Assembly: GCA_934654805.1 (NCBI GenBank)
Contig: CAKUGW010000050.1
Coordinates: 1-20,158 of the forward strand
DNA length: 20,158 nt
Reading direction: 5' to 3'
Source: an uncultured Kiritimatiellota bacterium
GTDB taxonomy: Bacteria > Verrucomicrobiota > Kiritimatiellia > RFP12 > UBA1067
The translations under genes and the position numbers were made by a program. A model generated the notes under the pieces. The model saw nothing but the letters and a program-made list of their open reading frames with translations. It had not been told where the DNA came from and did no database searches. Shown piece by piece: positions 6,443 through 13,443 of the stretch (positions are counted from its first letter, which is position 1; each line of letters opens with the position of its first letter).

Positions 6443-6877
6443 TCAAGGCGTCTCGCCGTGATCGCATTTCACGAGTCGCTCGACCTCGTCGAGGCCGTTT
6501 GCGTAGCCGACGGGCAGGGCCGTGCGCATCGAGACCTTGAGGCCGTTGTCCGACGGCGGATTGTGCGAGGCAGTGACCATCACCGAGCCGTCGTAGCCGT
6601 CCGCCGCCGTGAAGAAGTAGACCATCGGCGTCGTGCAGAGGCCGAGGTCGGTCACGTCCGCCCCCGCTTCCGCCAGGCCCTTCACGAGCGCGTCGCGCAC
6701 GTCCGGCGACGTGACGCGGCAGTCGCGCCCGACGAGGATCCTGAGCGCGCGGCCTTCGGCGTCCGGACATTTCTCGGCGAGGACCCGGACGAGCGCCCGG
6801 CCGACCCTGCGGACCGTCCCGAGGTCGAAGTCGACCCCGTACGTGCCGCGCATGTCGTATGCCTTGAAGAAGCTCAT
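6443..6877 (-). pseudogene. Phosphohexomutase reduced to its first domain
   Basis: Its 144 residues match the N-terminal domain of the phosphomannomutase/phosphoglucomutase superfamily: FKAYDMRGTYGVDFD at the start, ILVGRDCRVTSPDVRDAL, and the phosphoserine loop TASHNPPSDNGLK with Ser104. Full proteins have about 450 residues in four domains. The metal-binding loop, the sugar-binding domain and the C-terminal domain are all missing. The frame ends at a stop only about 40 bp before the promoter of the next operon, with no homologous sequence after it. The ATG at 6877 is chosen because homology begins there; it overlaps the stop of a 20-codon ORF as ATGA. It cannot be a complete mutase. It is most likely a remnant, although the reading frame is clean and the promoter looks intact, so an expressed one-domain protein is possible. 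Confidence 0.75.
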
Positions 6878-6936
6878 CGCGCCGCCTTCCCGGCGGCGCA
6901 GCACGCCGCCGCCAACATCGCATACAGTCTTCCCAT
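6874..6936 (-). CDS. Short upstream ORF coupled to the phosphohexomutase fragment
   Basis: A 20-codon ORF (MGRLYAMLAAACCAAGKAAR) starts at an ATG 7 nt after the -10 box at 6944-6949. It ends in a TGA that overlaps the ATG of the mutase fragment (ATGA). The position matches the leaderless starts of asd, icd and the GH127 gene, so this ATG may be the ribosome entry point, with the mutase read by translational coupling. No homology is recognised. Confidence 0.4.
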   Translation of the reverse strand: MGRLYAMLAAACCAAGKAAR

Positions 6937-6943
6937 GCCGCAA

Positions 6944-6972
6944 ATTGTACCAAATCGCGCCCGCCTCGGCAA
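6944..6972 (-). promoter_or_regulatory. Promoter of the phosphohexomutase fragment
   Basis: On the minus strand -35 TTGCCG (6967-6972), a 17-bp spacer and -10 TACAAT (6944-6949) are preceded by TTTGG, giving an extended -10. A 6-bp inverted repeat, GCCCGC and GCGGGC, straddles the -35 hexamer. Confidence 0.6.
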
Positions 6973-7025
6973 GCGGGCAGGCCCTGTCCCGCTGAAGCGC
7001 CTCCCCGGGCGCATGCCAGGCGGCC

Positions 7026-9530
7026 TCACTTCTTCGCCTTGACGCCGAGGTCGGAGAGCTTCATCGAGATGACGCGCGAGACGCCCTTCTCCTGCTGGGA
7101 GACGCCGTAGACGAGATCCGAGCCCGCGATCGTGTGCTGGTTGTGCGTGATGATGAGGAACTGCGACTGCCTGAGGAACTCCTTGAGCTGCTCGACGAAG
7201 CGCCCGATGTTCGCGTCGTCCAGCGCCGCGTCCAGCTCGTCCAGCATGCAGAACGGCGCCGGCTTGATCATGAAGATCGAGAACAGCAGCGCGACCGCCG
7301 TCATCGTGCGCTCGCCGCCGGAGAGCAGCGTCACCGACTGCGGACGCTTCCCGGGCGGGCGCGCGATGATGTCGATGCCGCACTCGAGCGGGTCCTCCTC
7401 GTTCTCCAGCAGGACGAGCCGCGCCTCGCCGCCGCCGAAGAGCCGCGTGAACATCGTCTGGAAGTTCCTGTTCGCCTGCTCGAAGGTCGAGCGGAACATC
7501 CCGCCCGACGTGCCGTTCAGGTTGTTGATGAGGTCGAGCAGCTGCGCCTTCGCGGCGAGGAGGTCCTCCTCCTGCGCCTTCTCCTTCGCGTACCGCTCCT
7601 CCAGCTCGCGGCACTCGTCGATGGCGACCATGTTGACCGGGCCGAGCGCGGCGATCTCGGCCTGCAGACGGCCGACCGTGCCCTCCAGCTCCTCCATCGG
7701 CGGCACGACGCCCCTCTTCCACTCCGGGTCGGGCTCGCGCATGACGGCGTCGGCGAAGAGGCCGTACTCGTCCTGCAGGTGCTCGTAGACGTTCTGGCGG
7801 CGCATCGTCGCCTCGGCGGACGCGACCTCCAGCCGGCCGCGGATGTCCTTCGCGCGGTCGAGGTCGGCGCGCTTGCGCGCGGCGTCCTGGTCGGCGACGG
7901 TGATCTTCTCCAGCATTTCCGCGCGCTGGCCGCGCCCCTCGTTGATGCAGTCGACGAACGCGGACGCCTTCTCCTTCAGCTCGTCGAGCTGCGAGAGGAG
8001 GTCGCCCGACTCGTCCGTCAGCCGGCGGATCGAGTCCTCGTAGCCGGCGATCTGGCCTTCGCGCCCGGAGACCGTGTGCGACAGCTCGGCGCGCCGGCGG
8101 TTCGCCGCGTCGCGCTGCTGGCCGATGAACGACAGCTCCTGCTCCATCTGGCTCGCGGCGATGCGCCGCTCGGTGAGCCGCTGGGACGCGGGGATGTGCT
8201 TGAGCTCCATCTCGCGCAGCTCGTTCTCGGCGGCCGTGACGAGCGCCATCAGGTCTTCGCGCTTCATCATCGTCGTCACGGTCGTCCCGGCCTTCCAGGT
8301 CTCGACCGCGCCGTTGCGGTTCACGTCCGCGTCGTCCACGAGCGTGCCCGTGCGCGTCGTGTCCGCCACCTCGCGCCGCTTCGCCTCCACGTTCGCGCGC
8401 TGCACGTCGATCGCGTCCTGCAGGGCGTTGAAGTCGGCCTCCTCGGCCTCCAGCGCCTCCTTCGCCGCCGCAAGCGAGTCCGTCAGCAGCTGCGCCTTCT
8501 GGTCAAGCGACTCGGCCTGCATCGCGACCTCCTCCAGCGTCGTCTTCGCCTGGGCGATCTCGTTGCGGTCGCGGGCGATGTAGGCGCGGTACTCCTCGAC
8601 GCGCGTCGCGTTGACGCCGATCACCTCGCGCGCGCGGGCGTACTCCGCCTCGGCGGCGGCCTGCTGGCCCGCGAGCGCCTGGAGGCGGTCCTCCAGCGTG
8701 TGGACCTGCGCGTGCAGGTCCTGCGCGAGGGCCTCCGCCGCACTCACCGTGTCCTGCGCCTCGGCGATCGCCGCGTCGATCTCGTTGCGGCTGCGGGCGT
8801 TCTGCTCGAGCTCCTCGTCGTAGCCGTGGATGCGGTGCTTCGAGACGTAGATGTCGAGCCCGCGCAGCTGGTCCCGGAGCTCCTTGTACTTCTGGGCCTT
8901 GCCGACCTGCCGCTGGAGCGAGGCGATCTGGCGCTTCATCTCGCGCAGGACGTCCGCCTCGCGCAGGAGGTTCTGCTCGGTCTGCTCGATCTTGCGCAGG
9001 GCGTCCTTTCGGTCGGCCTTGAACTTCGTGATGCCGGCGGCCTCCTCGAAGACGGCGCGGCGGTCCTCGGGCTTCGAGGAGAGGATCGCGTCGATCTGGC
9101 CCTGGGCCATGACCGAGTACGAGCTCGTGCCGATGCCCGTGCCCATGAAGAGGTGCTGGACGTCCTTCAGGCGGCTCTGCTGCTTGTTGATGAAGTACTC
9201 GCCGGAGCCGTCGCGGTAGACGCGGCGGGTGATCGTCACCTCGTGGTAGTCGGTGCCGAGCTCCTTCTCGCAGTCGGCGAAGGTGATCGAGACCTCGGCG
9301 AGGCCGAGCGGCTTGCGCGTGTCCGTGCCGTTGAAGACGACGTCCACGAGCTTCGAGCAGCGCAGCGCCGTCGGCTTCTGCTCGCCGAGAACCCAGCGGA
9401 TCGCATCCGAGACGTTGGACTTGCCGCACCCGTTCGGCCCGACGATGGCGATGAGGCCAGGGTCGAAGTCGAGCCGCGTGCGGTCCGCAAAGGACTTGAA
9501 GCCGATGATCTCGAGGTGCTTGAGGTACAT
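7026..9530 (-). CDS. smc: SMC-family chromosome segregation ATPase without a recognisable hinge
   Basis: The ATG at 9530 is the start because MYLKHLEIIGFKSFADRT is the canonical SMC N terminus. The head motifs are all present: Walker A GPNGCGKSN (31-39), a Q-loop region in SVMAQGQID, signature LLSGGERTM (735-743), Walker B and D-loop FCMLDELDAALDD (760-772) and the ITHNQHT switch histidine (794-800). The protein has 834 residues, while typical bacterial SMC has about 1150-1200. Between two near-equal coiled-coil arms (about 170-390 and 423-635) there are only about 33 residues (390-422: TRTGTLVDDADVNRNGAVET and more) in place of the roughly 150-residue hinge. It would load or organise DNA with ScpA/ScpB partners, but hinge dimerisation should be absent. 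Its ATG overlaps the asd stop as TGATG, so it depends on the asd promoter. Confidence 0.93.
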   Translation of the reverse strand: MYLKHLEIIGFKSFADRTRLDFDPGLIAIVGPNGCGKSNVSDAIRWVLGEQKPTALRCSKLVDVVFNGTDTRKPLGLAEVSITFADCEKELGTDYHEVTITRRVYRDGSGEYFINKQQSRLKDVQHLFMGTGIGTSSYSVMAQGQIDAILSSKPEDRRAVFEEAAGITKFKADRKDALRKIEQTEQNLLREADVLREMKRQIASLQRQVGKAQKYKELRDQLRGLDIYVSKHRIHGYDEELEQNARSRNEIDAAIAEAQDTVSAAEALAQDLHAQVHTLEDRLQALAGQQAAAEAEYARAREVIGVNATRVEEYRAYIARDRNEIAQAKTTLEEVAMQAESLDQKAQLLTDSLAAAKEALEAEEADFNALQDAIDVQRANVEAKRREVADTTRTGTLVDDADVNRNGAVETWKAGTTVTTMMKREDLMALVTAAENELREMELKHIPASQRLTERRIAASQMEQELSFIGQQRDAANRRRAELSHTVSGREGQIAGYEDSIRRLTDESGDLLSQLDELKEKASAFVDCINEGRGQRAEMLEKITVADQDAARKRADLDRAKDIRGRLEVASAEATMRRQNVYEHLQDEYGLFADAVMREPDPEWKRGVVPPMEELEGTVGRLQAEIAALGPVNMVAIDECRELEERYAKEKAQEEDLLAAKAQLLDLINNLNGTSGGMFRSTFEQANRNFQTMFTRLFGGGEARLVLLENEEDPLECGIDIIARPPGKRPQSVTLLSGGERTMTAVALLFSIFMIKPAPFCMLDELDAALDDANIGRFVEQLKEFLRQSQFLIITHNQHTIAGSDLVYGVSQQEKGVSRVISMKLSDLGVKAKK

Positions 9531-10543
9531 CAGACGAGCCCGCGCTTGATCAGGTGCTCGGCGATCTCCACCGCGTTCAGCGCCGCGCCGCGCAGGAGCT
9601 GGTCGCCCGAGACGAACATCTCCAGCCCCCGCCTGTCGTCGCGCGAGATGTCCTGGCGGATGCGCCCCGCGAGGACGTCGTACTTCGCCGTCGCGTCGAG
9701 CGGCATCGGGTAGCCGCCGTTCAGCGGATCGTCCACGACCTTCACGCCCTCGGACGCCCGCAGGATCTCGCGCGCCTCCTCCGGCGTGATCTCGTTCTCG
9801 AACTCCAGGTTCAGCGACTCGGAGTGGGCGCGGGCGATCGGCACGCGCACGCAGGTGCAGGAGAGCTTCAGGTCCGGGTGGTGCAGCATCTTGCGCGCCT
9901 CGTTGCGCATCTTCAGCTCCTCCAGCGTGTAGCCGTTCGTCTCGTCGAACTTGTCGATGTGCGGGATGAGGTTGCACATGAGCTGGTGCTGGAACGCCTT
10001 GACCGTCAGGGGCTCGCCCTTCGCGTAGGCGTGGATCTGACCCTCCAGCTCGTCAAGCCCCGGCGCGCCGGCGCCGGACGCGGCCTGGTAGGTCGCGGCG
10101 ATGAGGCGCTTCAGGCCCTTCGCCCTGTGGAGCGGCGCAACGGCCTCCAGCATGATCGCCGTCGTGCAGTTCGGGTTCGCGATGACGCCCTTGTTCCAGT
10201 CGAGGTCCTCCGGGTTCACCTGCGGCACGACGAGCGGCACGTCGGGATCCTGGCGAAACGCGCGGGAGTTGTCGATCATCTTCGCGCCGGCCTTCACGCA
10301 GGCGTCCTTCAGCTGGATCGCGACGTCGGTCTTGCCGGCAAAGAGCACGATGTCAAGCCCCTTGAAGCAGTTCTCGTCGGCCTTCTTCACGTGATACGTC
10401 TCGTCGAGGATCTGCTCGTCGCGCGCACGCGACGCGAAGACTTGGACTGCGCCCTTCAGCGGGAACTTGCGCTCCTTGAGGACCTTGATCATCTCGGTGC
10501 CGACCGCGCCGACACCGACCAAACCGACCGCATACTCTTTCAT
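9530..10543 (-). CDS. asd: Aspartate-semialdehyde dehydrogenase
   Basis: This 337-residue enzyme reduces aspartyl phosphate to aspartate semialdehyde with NADPH, on the route to lysine/diaminopimelate, threonine, methionine and isoleucine. It shows the NADP-binding GLVGVGAVG (7-15), catalytic Cys126 in ANPNCTTAIML, GAGAPG (157-162) and the active-site His240 in ARAHSES. Length is normal for the family. The start at 10543 fits the MKEYAVGLVG N terminus and lies 8 nt after the -10 box TATACT, so the transcript is predicted to be leaderless or nearly so. The stop overlaps the smc start by one base (TGATG). No terminator is seen between the two genes. Confidence 0.96.
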   Translation of the reverse strand: MKEYAVGLVGVGAVGTEMIKVLKERKFPLKGAVQVFASRARDEQILDETYHVKKADENCFKGLDIVLFAGKTDVAIQLKDACVKAGAKMIDNSRAFRQDPDVPLVVPQVNPEDLDWNKGVIANPNCTTAIMLEAVAPLHRAKGLKRLIAATYQAASGAGAPGLDELEGQIHAYAKGEPLTVKAFQHQLMCNLIPHIDKFDETNGYTLEELKMRNEARKMLHHPDLKLSCTCVRVPIARAHSESLNLEFENEITPEEAREILRASEGVKVVDDPLNGGYPMPLDATAKYDVLAGRIRQDISRDDRRGLEMFVSGDQLLRGAALNAVEIAEHLIKRGLV

Positions 10544-10551
10544 AGGCGCGT

Positions 10552-10562
10552 AGTATACCAAA
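10552..10562 (-). promoter_or_regulatory. Extended -10 promoter of asd-smc
   Basis: The minus strand reads TTTGGTATACT with the -10 hexamer at 10552-10557, then ACGCGCCT and the asd ATG. No good -35 is visible, as is common for extended -10 promoters. Confidence 0.65.
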
Positions 10563-10648
10563 AATCGCCGCCTCACGCGCGGCGGCGCGTGCACTCGGAC
10601 GCGGAATTCGCCAGGCTCGTCAGGGGGATTTGGCTGGCGCCGTGCGAC

Positions 10649-10660
10649 GCGGCATGCCGC
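10649..10660. other. Perfect 12-bp palindrome in the asd/regulator spacer
   Basis: GCGGCATGCCGC is self-complementary. It sits in the 264-nt space between the divergent asd and regulator genes, about 90 bp upstream of the regulator's -35. It could be an operator, but no second copy was seen. Apart from this site and the two promoters I recognise nothing in this spacer. Confidence 0.3.
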
Positions 10661-10748
10661 ATGAGGGAAGACAGGACGCTCGAATCTCTGCGCGACGGCA
10701 GACGGCCTTGCGGACTGTCTCGGCGGCTGCGCCGCAGGCAACGCCACC

Positions 10749-10777
10749 TTGAACCTTTCGGACGAATCGGCTATACT
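10749..10777 (+). promoter_or_regulatory. Promoter of the first XylR-like regulator
   Basis: TTGAAC (10749-10754), a 17-bp spacer and TATACT (10772-10777). The predicted start near 10784 leaves a leader of about 24 nt without a clear Shine-Dalgarno. Confidence 0.6.
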
Positions 10778-10807
10778 TCCCCGCAAACGACGAAACAGGC
10801 CCTCACC

Positions 10808-11974
10808 ATGAGAAAGAAAAGAGACACGACGCGCGTCCTCGTCATCCTGGATCTGCGATATGAGTCCAATCGCCAGTTCCTTCGGGGCATCGCCCGGTTC
10901 GCCCGCAGCAAGGCGTCCTGGGACGTGACGGTCGCCGACGTCACCGAGGCGCACACGGCGCTCGCGGACGCCCCGAAGCCCTTTGACGCCCTCTTCGCGA
11001 AGGAAGACTGCGCGCCCGCCCTTCTCTCGTTCTATGCGGCCCGCCGCCGGCCTCATCCGCCGATCTGCGTCTTCGGCAGTCCGGGAATGGCCTCGGTCGA
11101 CGACCCGGACGTCTACTTCTACGCCACGGACAACACGGCCATCGGACAGAAAGCCGCCGCGTATCTCCTGGGCCTCGGAAACTTCGCGTCATTCGGCTTC
11201 TACTCCGACGCCTCCGGACAGAGCTTCATCCGGCAGCGGCACGAGGGATTCCGGCGCGAGCTCCGGAGACAGGGCCGCACGGTCGAGGCGTGCGACCAAA
11301 GCGGGAAGCCCGACGAAACCGGCAACTGGCTCAAGGCCCTCGCCAAGCCCGCCGCCGTCTTCTGCGCCTGTGACCGCGACGCCGTCGCGCTCATCCGGTG
11401 CTGCGCGCAAAGCGGCATTCCCGTCCCCCGACAGGTGGTCGTCCTCGGCGTCGACGACGATCCCGTCGTCACGTCCTTCGCCAGCCCCAGCGTCTCAAGC
11501 GTCGTCCTGCCGTATGAAGGCCTGGGCTTCGCGGCGGCCAAGAAGGTCTCCCTTCGGCTTTCGACCGGGCGAACGCCCGCCAGGCGTTCCGAGGTCTCCG
11601 CCTCTGTGGAGATCTGCGAGCGCGACTCGTCCATCCCGATCCCGCCGTCCGCGCACATTCTCGCCTCCGCCAAGGCCTACATCCAGCAGAACGCGCGGCG
11701 GCACGTCACGGTCGAGGCCGTCGCCAGGCGCCTCGGCATCTCCCGGAAGCTGCTCGAGCTGCGGTTCAAGGAGCAGGGCGAGGGGACGGTGCGCGAGCTG
11801 ATCGCCCGCGAACGCTTCAAGGCGGTCTGCGAACTCCTGGCGAAGACGAACCGCCCCATCGGATCCATCGCCCGCTCCTGCGGCTTCGCCAACGCGCCGT
11901 GGCTCCAGACGGCCTTCAGGCGCCGCTTCGGCCTGACCATGCGCGCCTGGCGCCTCCGGAACGACCGCGCCTGA
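10808..11974 (+). CDS. XylR-like regulator: LacI-type sensor plus AraC HTH
   Basis: This 388-residue regulator pairs a periplasmic-binding-protein-like sensor (about residues 8-275) with a C-terminal AraC/XylS double HTH (about 285-388). The sensor shows ILDLRYESNRQFLRGI at the start, DNTAIGQKAAAYLLGLG at 108-124 and VVLGVDDDPV at 211-220. In the DNA-binding part the first HTH is VEAVARRLGISRKLLELRF and the second IGSIARSCGFANAPWLQTAF. This architecture is that of E. coli XylR, which responds to a sugar. No sugar gene lies next to it; asd is divergent and a radical SAM gene convergent, only 5 nt away. Its target may lie elsewhere. The start at 10808 fits the sensor N terminus. Confidence 0.9.
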   Translation: MRKKRDTTRVLVILDLRYESNRQFLRGIARFARSKASWDVTVADVTEAHTALADAPKPFDALFAKEDCAPALLSFYAARRRPHPPICVFGSPGMASVDDPDVYFYATDNTAIGQKAAAYLLGLGNFASFGFYSDASGQSFIRQRHEGFRRELRRQGRTVEACDQSGKPDETGNWLKALAKPAAVFCACDRDAVALIRCCAQSGIPVPRQVVVLGVDDDPVVTSFASPSVSSVVLPYEGLGFAAAKKVSLRLSTGRTPARRSEVSASVEICERDSSIPIPPSAHILASAKAYIQQNARRHVTVEAVARRLGISRKLLELRFKEQGEGTVRELIARERFKAVCELLAKTNRPIGSIARSCGFANAPWLQTAFRRRFGLTMRAWRLRNDRA

Positions 11975-11979
11975 CCGCC

Positions 11980-13443
11980 TTACGGCCCGGGCGCGCGCGT
12001 CCCCCGATACGCGAACGCGAGCTCGTTGCGCGCGAAGACGCGACGTCCCGTGCGCGGCGGCTCGACGACAAGGCCGAACTTCTCCGGCGCGCGCGCGATC
12101 GGGCTGTGCACCGTCAGCGCGAAGCGGTGCCAGAAGCAGCTCTGGATCAGCCCCTTCCTCGCCAGCCCCTTCACGTACCGCTCGGCCTCCTTCTGCTCGG
12201 CTTTCGTCTCGGTCGGGAAGTCGTACATGAGATAGGCGTGGACGAAGATCTCCGCGCCCCGGAACGCCCGCAGGACCTTCTCGGCCGACGCGAGCGTGAT
12301 GCCCTTGTTCATGAGCTTCAGCAGCCGGTCGTTCGCGCACTCGAGCCCGCCCGTCACGCAGATGCAGCCCGCCTTCGCCATCTTCTTCGCGAGCGCCGGC
12401 GTGAACGCCGCGTCGAAGCGGATGTTGCCCCACCACTCGATCTCGAGCCCGCGCGCCAGGATCTCGTCGCACACCTCGCGCACGAGCTTCGGCGGCATGG
12501 CCTCGTCGACGAAGTGGAAGGAGCGGATGTTCGACCGGACGAAGCTCTCCAGGCAGTCGGCGATCTCCGCCGCCTTCGGCATCCGGAAGCAGCCGATGTA
12601 GGGCAGGCGCACGTCGCAGAACGCGCACTTGTGCCAGTAGCAGCCGCGCGCCATGACGAGCTTGACCCACTTGCCCGAATTCCAGAGGTTCGTGACGAAG
12701 TTGTCCGTCTCGACGACGTCGAAGTAGTCGTCCCAGTCGATGCCGTCGTAGCACGGGCTCACGAACGGCGGGACGGCCGCCTCGGCGGCGGCTGGCGAAA
12801 GCCCCTTGAGCTCGCGCAGCATCGGCGCGTAGCCCTCGTCGAAGAGGAAGCCGTCGAAATAGCGGCCCGGCCGCTCGTCCGTCATCTCGCGCAGCTCCGT
12901 CGAGACGTAGCCGCCGCCGAGCAGAAGCCGCACCCCGGGGCAGTGCCGCCTCACGTAGCGGGCGATCTTGAACGCGCCGACGAGCGTGCCGGGGAAGGGG
13001 CAGGTCACGCCGACGACGTCGGGCTTCACCGCGTCCAGCGCCGCCTTCAGGTGGCGTTCGAGCGGACGGTCCATGACGCCGCGCCGGCGAACCCTCCTCT
13101 CCAGCTCGCCGAAGTCCTCGACCGCCCGGCACAGGTGCTCGGCGTAGCGCGAGAAGCCGAATTCGGGATCGACGTTGTCGCGGATCCACAGTGCCAGCTC
13201 GTCGATGACCTCGCTCGCCGCGCGCTTCTCCTCCAGCGGCGCGGGACCGCCGAGGAACTCCAGCAGCTCGTCCGTCGTCTCGTCGCCGTAGGCGAGCAGG
13301 ATGTCGCGGACGACCTTGACGGACAGGTCGCGCTGCTGCACGTCGCAGCCCTGCGCGCGCAGGAAGCCCGTCAGGTGCATCGTCGCCGGATACGGCGTGT
13401 TCGTCTGCAGCAGCGGCGGCGTCAGCAGCAGAAGCCGTCTCAC
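11980..13443 (-). CDS. B12-binding-type radical SAM protein
   Basis: This 487-residue protein starts at a GTG (13443) that overlaps the icd stop by four bases (GTGA), and homology begins at RRLLLLTPPLLQTNTPYPA. Residues about 1-200 look like a cobalamin-binding Rossmann-type domain (VVGVTCPFPGTLVGAFKIAR, then LLLGGGYVS). The radical SAM core follows, with cluster cysteines in MARGCYWHKCAFCD: Cys268, Cys273 and Cys276, a CX4CX2C spacing instead of the usual CX3CX2C. A GGLE-type SAM motif (VTGGLECAND) comes later. Relatives (COG1032) include methyltransferases and cyclases of many pathways, so the reaction cannot be named. It is translationally coupled to icd, and its 3' end faces the XylR-like gene. 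Confidence 0.87.
   Translation of the reverse strand: MRRLLLLTPPLLQTNTPYPATMHLTGFLRAQGCDVQQRDLSVKVVRDILLAYGDETTDELLEFLGGPAPLEEKRAASEVIDELALWIRDNVDPEFGFSRYAEHLCRAVEDFGELERRVRRRGVMDRPLERHLKAALDAVKPDVVGVTCPFPGTLVGAFKIARYVRRHCPGVRLLLGGGYVSTELREMTDERPGRYFDGFLFDEGYAPMLRELKGLSPAAAEAAVPPFVSPCYDGIDWDDYFDVVETDNFVTNLWNSGKWVKLVMARGCYWHKCAFCDVRLPYIGCFRMPKAAEIADCLESFVRSNIRSFHFVDEAMPPKLVREVCDEILARGLEIEWWGNIRFDAAFTPALAKKMAKAGCICVTGGLECANDRLLKLMNKGITLASAEKVLRAFRGAEIFVHAYLMYDFPTETKAEQKEAERYVKGLARKGLIQSCFWHRFALTVHSPIARAPEKFGLVVEPPRTGRRVFARNELAFAYRGTRAPGP

Noticed and set aside
6950..7025. Rho-independent terminator after smc
   Set aside because: GC-rich inverted repeats such as GCCCGC/GCGGGC exist there, but none is followed by a U-run, and one overlaps the next promoter's -35.
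7026..9530. Rad50/SbcC or defence-type SMC instead of housekeeping SMC
   Set aside because: No CXXC zinc hook is present, the N-terminal and signature motifs are those of bacterial SMC, and there is no nuclease or defence partner nearby.
7134..9713. An 859-codon plus-strand open frame opposite smc
   Set aside because: It is antisense to a canonical SMC reading frame, has low-complexity composition and no recognisable domain.
9531..9977. N-terminal extension of the SMC frame into asd
   Set aside because: The extra 149 residues are an out-of-frame reading of asd. SMC homology starts exactly at the ATG at 9530.
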